Shown one piece after another: positions 1 through 9,406 of a DNA stretch of 64,000 nucleotides. How positions within the stretch are numbered: position 1 is the stretch's first letter; each line of letters starts with the position of its first letter. Origin of the DNA: Caulobacter sp. UNC358MFTsu5.1 (lineage in GTDB: Bacteria; Pseudomonadota; Alphaproteobacteria; Caulobacterales; Caulobacteraceae); contig NZ_JONW01000013.1 of assembly GCF_000712075.1 (NCBI RefSeq), forward strand, positions 62,001 through 126,000, in the 5' to 3' direction. Below the pieces are notes generated by a model. That model was not told the origin of the DNA. It ran no database searches and saw only the letters and a list, made by a program, of their open reading frames with translations. Made by a program: the position numbers and the translations under genes.

Positions 1-2249
1 GCGCCGCCGCGCTGGTGTCGACGTCCGTGGCCGCCCAGGCCCAGACCGCGTCTCCTGAGGCCCAGGGCAAGGCCGCCGGCTCATCCGACAACACGCTGCT
101 CAACGAGGTCGTGGTCACGGCGACCCGTCGCAATGAGAAGCTGCAGGACGTGCCGCTCAGCGTCACCGCCTTCTCGCAGAAGGACCTGACGGCCAAGGGC
201 ATCGTCGGCTACGAGGGCCTGGCGCGCGAGACGCCCGGCGTCGTCCTCAACAAGCCCACGGCCAACTTCAACAACTTCACCGCCCGGGGCGTGGCCACCA
301 ACGGCTACGGCGCCAACCTGCAGAGCACGGTCGCGATCTATATCGACGAACTGCCGATCTCGACGATCGGCAACACCACGGTGCTGGACCCCAACCTGTA
401 CGACCTGGAGCGGGTCGAGTTCCTGCGCGGCCCGCAGGGCACGCTGTTCGGGTCCGGCTCGCTGTCGGGCGCGCTGCGCATCCTGACCAAGAGCCCCGAT
501 CTCGACGAATACGACGCCTCGGCCCTGGTCGACTTCGGCCTGACCGGGTCGGATTCCTTCCGCCAGCGCTACAACGGCATGGTCAACCTGCCGATCGTCA
601 AGGACGAGCTGGCCCTGCGCGTGGTCGGCTTCTACCGGCACGAGGAAGGCTATGTCGACAACCTGGGGACCGGGATCCACAACTCCAACACCCTGGTCGA
701 CGGGGGCGGGCGCGCGACCCTGCTGTGGAAGCCGACCGACCGCCTGTCGGTCAAGCTGCTGGCCTCCTACGAGAAGAGCAATCCCAAGGACTCCTCGCTG
801 ATCATCCCCTCGCTGGGGCGCAACAAGCGCATCTCCGACCGGCCCGACCTCTTCGTGGGCAAGCTGACCAGCTACAACGCCACGGTCGACTACCAGTTCG
901 ACGGCGCGCACCTGACCAGCTCGTCGACCTATTCGATGTTCGACCAGAAGTTCTGGGTCGATCTGGCCGGCACCTTCGGCGCCGCGGGCATCGCCTTCGG
1001 CCTCGACGCCAACGGCTACCAGAGCACCTTCGTCGAGGAGGCGCGCCTGGCGTCCGACCCCGGCGGCAAGTTCGACTGGGTGATCGGCGGCTTCTACCTC
1101 GATCGCCGGCTGGACGTGGACTACTTCTACCGGTCCTCGCCGCAGTACCTGGCGTCCCACGGCATCACCGGCCTGCCGGACGAGTACTATCAGCGCCAGT
1201 ACACCCACATCAATTCGCACGAACTGGCCGGTTTCGGCGAGCTGACCTACCACATCAACGACAAGCTCTGGCTGACCACCGGCATGCGCTACGGCGGCAC
1301 CGACGCCCAGGGCTTCACCGAGGGCGGCTACAACAGCGCCTATCTGACCTACGCGCTCTTCGGCATCTCGGGGCCGCTGGCGATGGCGCCGATCCCGCCC
1401 GCGGCCGGCGTCAAGGCCAAGGCCACCAAGCCGTCCTACAAGGTCAGCCTGTCGTACAAGCCGTCGTCCAACATGACCGGCTACGCGACGATCTCGACGG
1501 GCTTCCGCACCCCGGTGGTCAACGCCTTCGCCGGCCGGCCCAGCGTGGTCAATCCCAGCGACCTGATCATCCCCTACGGCGCCGACTCCGACGACCTGAC
1601 CAACTACGAGGTCGGCCTGAAAGGCCGCTGGTTCGACGGTGTGCTCAGCGCCAACGTCGCGGCCTATCTGATCGATTGGAGCAATATCCAGGTCCAGGCC
1701 AACCGCGTCTCGGACTCGGTCCAGTTCGCGACCAACATCGGCGGCGCCAAGAGCACGGGCGTGGAGTTCGAGGTCGTGGTCGCCCCGGCCACGGGCCTGA
1801 GCGTTGGGCTGAATGGCTCGTTCAACGACGCCAAGGTGACCAAGCTGACCCCCGCCGAGGCGGCGATCTCCGGCGCGGTGGACAACGCCCGCCTGGCCGC
1901 GCCGCACTTCCAGGGCTCGCTGTACGTCAACTACGGCTTCGACCTGTCGCCCAAGGCCCGGGCCAACGCCTCGGTGGTGTTCCAGCATGTCGGGAACTAT
2001 CCGGGCTCGTTCCCCAACGTGCCGGGCCAACCGGGCGTGGTCAGCCCGACCTACGGCTTCACCGACGCCTACGAGAACGTCAACGCCAACTTCGCGGTGG
2101 CCATGGATCGCCTGACGGTCGGGGCCTATGTCGAGAACCTCTTCGACAACCACTCGATCACCTACGTCCACCCCGAGGCGTTCCTCGCCAGCCGCTACGC
2201 CACGCTGCGGCCGCGGACGGTGGGCGTGCGCCTGGGCTACGACTTCTAG
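1..2249 (+). CDS. TonB-dependent outer-membrane receptor (5' end outside window)
   Basis: Outer-membrane active-transport receptor. The reading frame is already open at base 3, and the first residues look like the end of a signal peptide (AALV..VAAQA). The true start therefore lies upstream, and the GTG at 15 is not it. A plug domain follows: the TonB-box-like VVVTATRRNEKLQDVP, then LRGPQGTLFGSG. A long beta-barrel ends in the typical C-terminal aromatic residue (GYDF). The family is usually 700-900 aa, so little is missing. The esterase begins 36 bp downstream on the same strand and may be co-transcribed. The substrate is not deducible from the sequence; the nearby sulfur genes make an organosulfur ligand possible, by context only. 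Confidence 0.93.
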   Translation, partial: AAALVSTSVAAQAQTASPEAQGKAAGSSDNTLLNEVVVTATRRNEKLQDVPLSVTAFSQKDLTAKGIVGYEGLARETPGVVLNKPTANFNNFTARGVATNGYGANLQSTVAIYIDELPISTIGNTTVLDPNLYDLERVEFLRGPQGTLFGSGSLSGALRILTKSPDLDEYDASALVDFGLTGSDSFRQRYNGMVNLPIVKDELALRVVGFYRHEEGYVDNLGTGIHNSNTLVDGGGRATLLWKPTDRLSVKLLASYEKSNPKDSSLIIPSLGRNKRISDRPDLFVGKLTSYNATVDYQFDGAHLTSSSTYSMFDQKFWVDLAGTFGAAGIAFGLDANGYQSTFVEEARLASDPGGKFDWVIGGFYLDRRLDVDYFYRSSPQYLASHGITGLPDEYYQRQYTHINSHELAGFGELTYHINDKLWLTTGMRYGGTDAQGFTEGGYNSAYLTYALFGISGPLAMAPIPPAAGVKAKATKPSYKVSLSYKPSSNMTGYATISTGFRTPVVNAFAGRPSVVNPSDLIIPYGADSDDLTNYEVGLKGRWFDGVLSANVAAYLIDWSNIQVQANRVSDSVQFATNIGGAKSTGVEFEVVVAPATGLSVGLNGSFNDAKVTKLTPAEAAISGAVDNARLAAPHFQGSLYVNYGFDLSPKARANASVVFQHVGNYPGSFPNVPGQPGVVSPTYGFTDAYENVNANFAVAMDRLTVGAYVENLFDNHSITYVHPEAFLASRYATLRPRTVGVRLGYDF

Positions 2250-2285
2250 GCCGGCGAGGGCGGGCGCCAGGAGGAGGGACTTCCC

Positions 2286-3920
2286 ATGTCGTTGCTTCCC
2301 CGCGGCCTGACCCTGGCCGTCGCGCTCCTGGCGGCGGCTCCCGTGTCGGCCCAGTCTTCCGGACCGGTGGTCCGCACCTCGGCCGGGTCCGTCCAGGGCG
2401 CGGCGGTCGGCGACCTGAACGTCTACAAGGGGTTGCCCTATGCGGCCCCGCCCACCGGCTGGCGGCGGTGGCGGCCGCCGGCCGAAGCGTCCGCCTGGAA
2501 GGGCGTGCGCGACGCCACGACGTTCGGCCCGGCCTGCTATCAGCCCAAGGGCCCCGCCGGCGTCTACACCAGCGACGTCGGGCCGATGAGCGAGGACTGC
2601 CTGACGCTGAACGTCTGGGCCCCGGCCAAGGCGGACAAGGCCCCGGTGCTGGTGTGGATCCACGGCGGGGCCCTGACCACGGGCGCGAGCAGCGAGCCGA
2701 TCTACGACGGCGCCAGGCTGGCCGAGCGGGGCGTGGTGGTGGTGTCGATCAACTACCGCCTCGGCGTGCTGGGCTACCTGGCCCATCCCGAGCTGAGCAA
2801 GGAATCGCGCGAGGGCGTGTCGGGCAACTACGGCCTGCTGGACCAGATCGCCGCCCTGCGCTGGGTGAAGGCCAATATCGCCGCTTTCGGCGGCGACCCC
2901 GCCAACGTGACCATCGCCGGCGAGTCCGCCGGCGGGCTCAGCGTCATGTACCTGATGGCCGCGCCGCAGGCCCGCGGACTGTTCCACAAGGCGATCAGCC
3001 AGAGCGCCTACATGATCTCGACCCCGCAGCTGCGGGCCGCCACGTTCGGCGACTATCCGGCGGAGACGGTCGGGACCTACGTGGCCTACAAGCTGGGCGC
3101 CAAGGACCTGGCCGCCTTGCGGGCGATGAGCCCCGGCGAGCTGACCGACGCGGCCGCCAAGGCCGGCTACGCCCCGTTCGGCACGATCGACGGTCGCGTG
3201 CTGCCGCGCCAGCTGGTCGACGTGTTCGACCTGGGCGAACAGGCCCGCGTGCCGGTCCTGGCCGGCTTCAACAGCGGCGAGATCCGCTCGCTGCGGGTCC
3301 TGGCGCCGCCGGTCCCGGCCGACGCGGCGACCTACGAGGCGGAAATCCGCAAGCGCTACGGCGACCTGGCGCAGGCCTATCTGAAGCTCTATCCGTCGAC
3401 CGACCTGGCCGAAAGCGTGCTGGCGACGCCGCGCGACGCGCTCTACGGCTGGACGGCCGAGCGCCTGGTCGCCAAGCAGACGGCCGTGGGCCAGCCCGGC
3501 TACCTCTACCTGTTCGACCACGGCTATCCCGCCGCCGAGGCGGCCGGCCTGCACGCCTTCCACGCCAGCGAGATCCCCTATGTCTTCGGCACGACCGACC
3601 GCACGGCGCCGGCCTGGCCCAGGATTCCGGCGACGCCGGAGGAGGCGGGGCTGTCGGACGCGATGGTCGGCTACTGGACCGCCTTCGCCCGCGACGGCGT
3701 CCCCAGCGCGACGGGCCGGCCGGCGTGGCGAGCCTACGGCGCCGACCGCGCCTACATGGCCTTCGCCGACGCCCCGAAGCCCGGCGAGCACCTGATGCCC
3801 GGCATGTATGAACTGAACGAGCTGGTCGTCTGCCGTCGCCGGGCCAAGGGCGGCGTCCCCTGGAACTGGAACGTGGGCGTGCTTTCGCCGCCGTTGCCGG
3901 CGGCGGACCCGCGATGCTGA
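2286..3920 (+). CDS. Secreted type-B carboxylesterase
   Basis: Alpha/beta-hydrolase of the carboxylesterase type B (para-nitrobenzyl esterase) family, 544 aa, with a Sec signal peptide (about residues 1-22, ending VSAQ). The catalytic triad can be placed: Ser214 in the nucleophile elbow GESAGG, Glu332 in NSGEI and His426 in HAFHASE. The oxyanion motif HGGAL is near residue 126. It follows the TonB receptor by 36 bp, with a GGAGGGA ribosome site before the ATG. A plausible job is periplasmic hydrolysis of an ester ligand that the receptor brings in. The natural substrate is unknown. Confidence 0.92.
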   Translation: MSLLPRGLTLAVALLAAAPVSAQSSGPVVRTSAGSVQGAAVGDLNVYKGLPYAAPPTGWRRWRPPAEASAWKGVRDATTFGPACYQPKGPAGVYTSDVGPMSEDCLTLNVWAPAKADKAPVLVWIHGGALTTGASSEPIYDGARLAERGVVVVSINYRLGVLGYLAHPELSKESREGVSGNYGLLDQIAALRWVKANIAAFGGDPANVTIAGESAGGLSVMYLMAAPQARGLFHKAISQSAYMISTPQLRAATFGDYPAETVGTYVAYKLGAKDLAALRAMSPGELTDAAAKAGYAPFGTIDGRVLPRQLVDVFDLGEQARVPVLAGFNSGEIRSLRVLAPPVPADAATYEAEIRKRYGDLAQAYLKLYPSTDLAESVLATPRDALYGWTAERLVAKQTAVGQPGYLYLFDHGYPAAEAAGLHAFHASEIPYVFGTTDRTAPAWPRIPATPEEAGLSDAMVGYWTAFARDGVPSATGRPAWRAYGADRAYMAFADAPKPGEHLMPGMYELNELVVCRRRAKGGVPWNWNVGVLSPPLPAADPRC

Positions 3921-4057
3921 CGATGGGATCGTCCGCCGACCGCACATGCCTCTGGCGTCCACCGGCAAGTTCGCCAAGATGAGGTCGAGATTCAAATTAG
4001 GGGGCGGATGAGTCTTGTCCCATCCGATTTCCCAAGCTTGAGACGGAAAGAAGTCTA

Positions 4058-4753
4058 GTGCCCGAAGACGTGAAACCCCGGCAGCGCTCCACCAAGGCGG
4101 AGCAACGCGCAGAGACGATGGAGCAGATCCTCGACGCGGCCGAATATCTGTTCTCCAAGCACGGGCTCTACGGCGTGACGCTGAAGGACGTGGCCAAGCG
4201 GGTGGGCGTCCACCACACGCTGCTGAACTACTATTTCGAGGACAAGCAGAAGCTGTTCGACGCGGTCTTCGCGCGCCGGGCGGTGGTCACCAACGAACGG
4301 CGGATGAAGGCGCTGGAGGCCTACGACGCCGAGATGGGCGACAATCCCACGGTCGAGGGCGCGCTGCGCGCGTTCCTGGACACCGACCTGGACCTCTACA
4401 CCGAGGGCGGGGAGGGCTGGAAGAACTACGCCGCCCTGGGCGCCCTGGTCGCCAACACCCCCGAATGGGGCGCGGCGTTGATGGACGAGCACTTCGACCC
4501 CGTCGTCCTGCGCCTGATCGCCATCCTGCGCAAAGCGCTGCCGGGCTGCAGCGAGGCCGACATCTTCTGGGGCTATCACTTCGTCACCGGGGCCCTGATG
4601 CTGACCCTGGCTCGCACGGGCCGCATCGACAAGCTGTCGGGCGGCGTGTGCCGGTCCGACGACTTCATGGCCGTGAAGGAGCGCATGGCCTCGTTCATGG
4701 CGGCCGGCTTCCTCCAGGTTTGCGGGAAGAGCGCGGCCAAGGCCGGGGGCTGA
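4058..4753 (+). CDS. TetR-family transcriptional regulator
   Basis: 231 aa with an N-terminal TetR helix-turn-helix (about residues 15-65: ILDAAEYLFSKHG, then LKDVAKRVGVHHTLLNYYF) and a helical ligand-binding C-terminal half. The start is GTG at 4058, preceded by a purine-rich GGAAAGAAG. It is convergent with the flavin reductase gene, with 8 bp between stops. The target is not evident. It sits between the receptor/esterase pair and the sulfur operon and could control either. Confidence 0.9.
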   Translation: MPEDVKPRQRSTKAEQRAETMEQILDAAEYLFSKHGLYGVTLKDVAKRVGVHHTLLNYYFEDKQKLFDAVFARRAVVTNERRMKALEAYDAEMGDNPTVEGALRAFLDTDLDLYTEGGEGWKNYAALGALVANTPEWGAALMDEHFDPVVLRLIAILRKALPGCSEADIFWGYHFVTGALMLTLARTGRIDKLSGGVCRSDDFMAVKERMASFMAAGFLQVCGKSAAKAGG

Positions 4754-4761
4754 GGTCCCGC

Positions 4762-5361
4762 CTAGAGCGCCAGGCGCTGGAACGACCGGTCGTGGGCCAC
4801 CAGGGGCTGGCCCGCCGCCAGCGTCACCGCCGCGGCCGTGGCGATGAACACGGTGTGCGTCCCGGTGTCGATCCGCTGATCGATCGTGCAGGTGGTGGTC
4901 GACAGGCCGCCCCGATAGGTCGGCGGCGCTTCGTCCGTCAGCCGCCAGGCTTCGGGCGAGAAGCGCTCGTGGCTCAGGCTCGAACTCGAGAAGCGCAGGG
5001 CCTCGGCCTCGTCGTGCTCGGCCAGGATCGCCACGCCGCACCGCTCCGCCCGGACCAGGACGTCGTGGCTGGACGCCTCCTTGCGGACGCAGAACAGGAA
5101 GCGCGGCGGATCGACTGACAGGCCTGTGATCGAGCTGACCAGCAGGCCCCTGGGCGTGGCGCCGTCCCAGCACGAGATGATCGCGACGCCGCTGGCCAGC
5201 CGGGCCAGGGCCTCCTTGAACGCTCCAGTCGCGATCGGCGGATCGACCGGCGGCGCGTGGAGGTCGTAGGGCGGCTCCGCGCCGGACGAGGCGTCGCCGA
5301 ACGGGACGCCGCCCGGCCAGGCGGCGTCGCCCAGCCAGCGCGGATCGACGTCGAAGGCCAT
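4762..5361 (-). CDS. Flavin reductase-like (FMN-binding split barrel) protein
   Basis: 199 aa. After about 45 variable N-terminal residues comes a flavin reductase-like split-barrel domain (ALARLASGVAIISC, LLVSSITGLSVDPP, CVRKEASSHDVL). Members supply reduced FMN to two-component monooxygenases. It is the last gene of the minus-strand sulfur operon, starting 4 bp after the stop of the SsuD-like monooxygenase. That position strongly suggests it is the reductase partner, the SsuE role, although SsuE itself belongs to a different fold. The N-terminal extension is of unknown use. Confidence 0.88.
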   Translation of the reverse strand: MAFDVDPRWLGDAAWPGGVPFGDASSGAEPPYDLHAPPVDPPIATGAFKEALARLASGVAIISCWDGATPRGLLVSSITGLSVDPPRFLFCVRKEASSHDVLVRAERCGVAILAEHDEAEALRFSSSSLSHERFSPEAWRLTDEAPPTYRGGLSTTTCTIDQRIDTGTHTVFIATAAAVTLAAGQPLVAHDRSFQRLAL

Positions 5362-5365
5362 GGCC

Positions 5366-6460
5366 CTAACCCGCCGCGGCCGTCGGGTTCGCGTCGCGCT
5401 GGGCCACCAGGCCCCGCACCAGCGGGATCAGGTCGCGACCATAGGCGATCGCGTCGTCCAGCGGGTCGAAACCGCGGATCAGGAAGGTCGAGACGCCCAG
5501 GTCGTAGTAGTCGAGCAGGGCCTCGGCCACCTGCTGGGGCGTGCCGACCAGGCCGGTGGAGTTGCCCGCCGCGCCGGTGACGGCCGCGACGCCGGTCCAC
5601 AGGCGCTTGTCCAGCCGCGTGCCTTGTTTGGCGGCGTCCAGCAGGCGCTGCGAGCCGGCGTTGGGCGGGGCATGACCGCTGGTGGGCAGACCGGCCTTCT
5701 CGCGCAGGGCCTTGGCCTCGGCGGCGATGGCGTCGGCCTTGGCCCAGGCGGCCTCCTCGGTCTCGGCGATCACCGGCCTCAGGGACAGCGAGAACTTCAC
5801 CTGCCGGCCGTGCTTGGCGGCGGCGTGGCGCACCCGGGCGATGGTCTCGGCCACCTGGGCCTGGGTTTCGCCCCACAGGGCGAAGATGTCGGCGTGCTTG
5901 CCGGCCACCGGGATGGCCGCCTCGGACGAGCCGCCGAAATAGACCGGGATCTGCGGCTTCTGCAGCGGCTTCACCCCGCCGAACGCCTGGACGACGTTGT
6001 AGTAGTCGCCCTTGTAGTCGAACGGCTTTTCGCTGGTCCATTCCTGGCGGACGATGTCCAGGTACTCGCTGGTGCGGGCGTAGCGCTGGTCCTTGGTCAG
6101 GTGGTCGCCGTCCTTGGCCAGTTCGTCGTCCGAACCGCCGGTGATGATGTGCACGGCCACCCGGCCGCCCGAGAACTGGTCCAGCGTCGCCAGCTGGCGG
6201 GCCGCGACGGTGGGGGCGGTGAAGCCCGGGCGATGGGCGATCATGAAGCCCAGGTGCTGGGTCACCGAGGCGGCATGGGCCACCACCAGCTGGCTCTCGG
6301 GCGAGGTCGAGCCGAAGGCGACCAGGGCGCGGTCGAAGCCGCCGTCCTCATGCACCCGGGCGACGCGCTCGACATAGTCGCGGTCGATCACCGGACCCTT
6401 GGCGGGGTGGATCTCGGATTGGTGCTGGGTGCCGATATAGCCGATGAACTCGACGGGCAT
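5366..6460 (-). CDS. SsuD-like LLM-class FMNH2-dependent monooxygenase
   Basis: 364-aa luciferase-like monooxygenase close to alkanesulfonate monooxygenases, which use FMNH2 and O2 to release sulfite from sulfonates. Family motifs seen: MIAHRPGFTAPTVAARQLATLDQFSGGR in the TIM barrel (about residues 72-99), IITGGSDDELAKDGD and VGTPQQVAEAL near the C-terminus. Length matches SsuD (about 380 aa). The start ATG is followed by a clean N-terminus (MPVEFIGYIG). The flavin reductase lies directly downstream. The substrate could be an alkanesulfonate or another organosulfur compound. Confidence 0.92.
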   Translation of the reverse strand: MPVEFIGYIGTQHQSEIHPAKGPVIDRDYVERVARVHEDGGFDRALVAFGSTSPESQLVVAHAASVTQHLGFMIAHRPGFTAPTVAARQLATLDQFSGGRVAVHIITGGSDDELAKDGDHLTKDQRYARTSEYLDIVRQEWTSEKPFDYKGDYYNVVQAFGGVKPLQKPQIPVYFGGSSEAAIPVAGKHADIFALWGETQAQVAETIARVRHAAAKHGRQVKFSLSLRPVIAETEEAAWAKADAIAAEAKALREKAGLPTSGHAPPNAGSQRLLDAAKQGTRLDKRLWTGVAAVTGAAGNSTGLVGTPQQVAEALLDYYDLGVSTFLIRGFDPLDDAIAYGRDLIPLVRGLVAQRDANPTAAAG

Positions 6461-6512
6461 GGGGTGTCTCCAATCGGGGTTGGGGCGAATTTCAAAGATG
6501 AGGTCAGCTTAG

Positions 6513-6527
6513 GAAAACGAAGTTTTC
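6513..6527. promoter_or_regulatory. Candidate operator, GAAAAC-GAA-GTTTTC
   Basis: Perfect 6-bp inverted repeat with a 3-bp spacer, in the 92-bp gap between the GST stop and the SsuD-like start (6460). It is 53 bp upstream of that start. Its position fits an internal operator or promoter for the monooxygenase/reductase pair. The binding protein is unknown; TetR (4058) and LysR (11172) are candidates. Confidence 0.3.
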
Positions 6528-6552
6528 TCAAGCGATTGATCAGGACATCTCA

Positions 6553-7194
6553 TCAGGCGGGAACCTTCGGGGCGGCCTCCTTGCGCAGGGCGCGGCGGAC
6601 GGAGGGGCGGGCCAGGGCGCGGGCGGCCTTGGCGCTCCAGGCCGGATAGGCCGAGGTGTCGATCCGGCGGCGCTCGGCCCAACGCCAGATCACCAGGGCG
6701 TAGGCGTCGACGGCGCTGAAGTCCTCGCCCAGCAGCCAGGGACCGGGGCCCTGGGCCAGGCGCTCGATGTCGGTCAGGGTGCGATGGAAGCGGGCCTCGC
6801 CGGGCGTGGCCAGGGCGGCCTTGACGGTGTCGTCGTCGGCGAAGCGCTCGGGCCGGGCGATCTGGGAGAAGGCCACGTGCACCGTGCTGGCGAACCAGCT
6901 CATCACCTCGTAGGCATGGGCCAGCTTCAGGGGATCGGCCAACGGCAGCAGGGCGCTGTGGGGATAGGCGTGCGCCAGGTAGGTCAGGATGGCCAGCACC
7001 TCGGTGACCGGCTCGCCGTCGACCGCCAGGGTCGGCACGCGCCCGCGCGGATTGACCTTCAGATAGGCCGGCTGGCGCTGCTCGCCGGCCGCCAGATCGA
7101 TGGGGTGGACGTCGTAGGCGACGCCCAGTTCCTCCAGGGCGATCAGCGGCGCGAAGGCCGACGAACCGGGGGCGAAATAGAGTTTCAGGGACAT
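6553..7194 (-). CDS. Glutathione S-transferase
   Basis: 213 aa. The N-terminal thioredoxin-fold GST domain (residues 1-80) has MSLKLYFAPGSSAFAPLIALEE and the cis-Pro segment NPRGRVPTL. An all-helical C-terminal domain follows, with WLLGEDFSAVDAYALV. It resembles cytosolic beta-type GSTs (GstA/B). It lies in the sulfur operon, 10 bp after the rhodanese stop. A role in glutathione-dependent cleavage of an organosulfur substrate is plausible but inferred only from context. Confidence 0.92.
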   Translation of the reverse strand: MSLKLYFAPGSSAFAPLIALEELGVAYDVHPIDLAAGEQRQPAYLKVNPRGRVPTLAVDGEPVTEVLAILTYLAHAYPHSALLPLADPLKLAHAYEVMSWFASTVHVAFSQIARPERFADDDTVKAALATPGEARFHRTLTDIERLAQGPGPWLLGEDFSAVDAYALVIWRWAERRRIDTSAYPAWSAKAARALARPSVRRALRKEAAPKVPA

Positions 7195-7204
7195 GCGGGC
7201 CGTC

Positions 7205-8782
7205 TCAGATCACGAAGAAGCCGTGCGAGCCGTCGCGCGCCAGCTGGTCGACCAGGCCGAACTCCCAGTCCAGATAGGCCTGCATGGCCTCGGCGGCGTT
7301 GTCGGTGCCTTCGTACGGGCGCTTGTAGACGTCCTCGGGGTCGGAGGCGGCGCGGACCAGGCCGGTGTCCAGCCGGCGGCCGGTGGCGGCCCAGGCGTCG
7401 GTGCCGCCGTCGAGCACCCGCACCGGATGGTCCGAGATCTCCTCGACCTCGGCCGCCGCCAGCCGCGCGAGGCGGCCGTCGGGCGAAGTCAGCACGATCG
7501 GCAGGCCCTCGGGGATGCGCTCGAAGGCCTCGGCCAGGCGGGCGCGGATCGCGAACCAGGCGCCGGGGACGTGGCCCTTGCGGTGGACGGGGCTGGGGGC
7601 CAGGTCCAGCACCACCACCGCCCCGTCGCCCAGCGCCACGGCCAGGTCCTCGGGGCTGATCGTCTCGACGGTCGGGATCGACGGCAGGGTGGGCCGCCAC
7701 GCGCCGGTCTCCAGCTCGCCGTCGAAGCCGCCGTCCAGCACGTAGACGTCCCAGCCCAGCTGGGCCAGCCACGAGGCGCTCATGTCGGCGCGCGGCCCCA
7801 GGTCGTCGGCCAGCACGATGCGGCCGCCGCGGACCGGCGCGAAGACGTCGGTCTCCTGCACCAGCTGCCCGCCGGGCGCCGAGCGGAAGCCGGGCAGGTG
7901 GCCGGCGGCGTACTCCTCGGGCGTGCGGACGTCGAAACGGTAGAGGGTGCGCTTGCGGTCCTGGGCCAGGTCGGCCAGGCCTTCGGCGTCGATCCGGCGG
8001 ACTCCGGCGCGATAGGCCACGTCGCGGGCCTTGGCGCGGGCGTCTTCCAGGCCGTGATCGGAGACCGCCGGGAAGCGCCGGTCCTGGCCGTGCTCCAGCT
8101 GCTGCTGGGCCAGGGTCCAGCCGATCGTGCCGTTGCGCAGGGCGAAGACCGGATTGGGCACGCCGGCGTTCAGCAGCGACTGGGCGCCGATCAGGCTGCG
8201 GGTGCGGCCGGCGCAGTTGACGATAATGGTGGTGGCCGGATCGGGCGCGATCTCGCGGGCCCGCAGCACCAGCTCGGCGCCCGGCGTGCTGATCCCGCCC
8301 GGGATGCTCATCACCGCGTATTCCTCGAACCGGCGGGCGTCGAGGATCACCTGGTCGGCCTTGGCGTCGATCCGCGCCTGGACCTCCTGGGCGGGCAGGG
8401 ACGGGGTGTGCCGCCGCGCCTCGACCAGCTCGCCGAACGCCTTGCTGTAGGAATTGACGTCCTGGAACAGCTCGTAGCTGGCGTCCTTCCAGCCTTGGAG
8501 CCCACCGGCCAGCGCACGGATCTGGGTGTAGCCGAGGGCCGCCAGGCGCTTGCCGGCCGGCGAGACCAGGCCTTCGCCGTTGTCGTAGAGCACGATCTTG
8601 GCGTCCTTGCGCGGGACGCGGTCCAGGATTTCCAGCTCCAGCCGGCTCAGCGGCAGCTGCGAGGCGAACAGCGGGTGGGCGCGGGCGAACGGGTCCTCCT
8701 CGCGCAGGTCCAGCAGGGCGATCTCGCGGCGGGCGATCCAGTCCTGGCGGACCTCGCGCGGGGTGACGGTAAGCAGGGTCAT
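7205..8782 (-). CDS. Four-domain rhodanese-type sulfurtransferase
   Basis: 525 aa made of four consecutive rhodanese domains (about 5-110, 125-230, 260-365 and 375-480). Only domain 2 keeps the catalytic loop cysteine, Cys190 in NCAGRTRS. The equivalent loops in domain 1 (YDNGEGLVS), domain 3 (ADDLGPRADMS) and domain 4 (TSPDGRLA) lack it. Rhodaneses move sulfane sulfur via a persulfide. Its ATG overlaps the stop of the upstream thiol dioxygenase gene (ATGA), so the two are translationally coupled. The dioxygenase and sulfurtransferase probably act on the same thiol or persulfide intermediate. Confidence 0.9.
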   Translation of the reverse strand: MTLLTVTPREVRQDWIARREIALLDLREEDPFARAHPLFASQLPLSRLELEILDRVPRKDAKIVLYDNGEGLVSPAGKRLAALGYTQIRALAGGLQGWKDASYELFQDVNSYSKAFGELVEARRHTPSLPAQEVQARIDAKADQVILDARRFEEYAVMSIPGGISTPGAELVLRAREIAPDPATTIIVNCAGRTRSLIGAQSLLNAGVPNPVFALRNGTIGWTLAQQQLEHGQDRRFPAVSDHGLEDARAKARDVAYRAGVRRIDAEGLADLAQDRKRTLYRFDVRTPEEYAAGHLPGFRSAPGGQLVQETDVFAPVRGGRIVLADDLGPRADMSASWLAQLGWDVYVLDGGFDGELETGAWRPTLPSIPTVETISPEDLAVALGDGAVVVLDLAPSPVHRKGHVPGAWFAIRARLAEAFERIPEGLPIVLTSPDGRLARLAAAEVEEISDHPVRVLDGGTDAWAATGRRLDTGLVRAASDPEDVYKRPYEGTDNAAEAMQAYLDWEFGLVDQLARDGSHGFFVI

Positions 8783-9402
8783 GCGTCGATCTCGGCCAGG
8801 ACGGGTCTGGAGCGGTCCCAGAGGTTGGGCAGGGTGGTGTTGGCGTAACCGGAGACGAAGGGCTTGGGCCGGCCGGCGGCGTCATAGGTCGAGCGCTTCA
8901 CCGCGCCGATATTGCCGCCGTAGACGTGGATGCTGATCGAGACGCGGTCGTCGAAGGCGTTGGTCACCTGGTGCACGTCGCCGACGGTCGGCGAGACCGC
9001 CTCGACCTCGCCGCGTTCCAGCCGGTGGACGGGACCGATGGCCGCGAAGGCGTCGGCACGCCGCGCGAAGCGCTGCGACAGCTCGGCGCCGCGCAGCACC
9101 CCGACCAGGCCCCAGACGGTGTGGTCGTGGACCGGGGTCGCCTGGCCCGGTCCCCAGACGAAGCTGACGACGCTGAACCGCTCGCGGCTGTCGCAATGCA
9201 GCAGGTACTGCTGGTAGCGGGTCGGGTCCGGCTGGGCGTAGGCGTCCGGCAGCCAGTCGTCCCGGGCGATCAGCCCCGCCAGCAGCCGGGCGCCGTCCGC
9301 GAGGATCAGGTCCTCGTCGCGCGTGCGATCGAGAAGGCTTCCCACGTCGCCGACGAATTCGGCCAGCCTGTGGAGCTTGGGAGGGGGGCGAAGCGTACTC
9401 AT
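8779..9402 (-). CDS. Cysteine dioxygenase-type cupin (thiol dioxygenase)
   Basis: 207-aa cupin of the cysteine dioxygenase type I superfamily. The three-His iron site is visible: His92 and His94 in VHDHTVWG and His144 in GDVHQVTN. Members oxidise thiols (cysteine, 3-mercaptopropionate) to sulfinates. It starts 4 bp after the ssuB stop and overlaps the rhodanese gene by ATGA. The substrate cannot be told apart here. The operon setting suggests a thiol produced during organosulfur breakdown. Confidence 0.88.
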   Translation of the reverse strand: MSTLRPPPKLHRLAEFVGDVGSLLDRTRDEDLILADGARLLAGLIARDDWLPDAYAQPDPTRYQQYLLHCDSRERFSVVSFVWGPGQATPVHDHTVWGLVGVLRGAELSQRFARRADAFAAIGPVHRLERGEVEAVSPTVGDVHQVTNAFDDRVSISIHVYGGNIGAVKRSTYDAAGRPKPFVSGYANTTLPNLWDRSRPVLAEIDA

Positions 9403-9406
9403 CGGA

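Noticed and set aside
81..3995. Very long minus-strand open frame (over 1300 codons) across the first receptor and esterase
   Set aside because: Composition is Arg/Gly/Val-rich with no domain; it is the antisense shadow of two well-supported plus-strand genes, common in GC-rich DNA.
3976..6505. AAGATGAGGTC repeated at 3976 and 6495
   Set aside because: An 11-bp match in the same orientation, but opposite relative to the two genes, and only two copies; not enough to claim a site.
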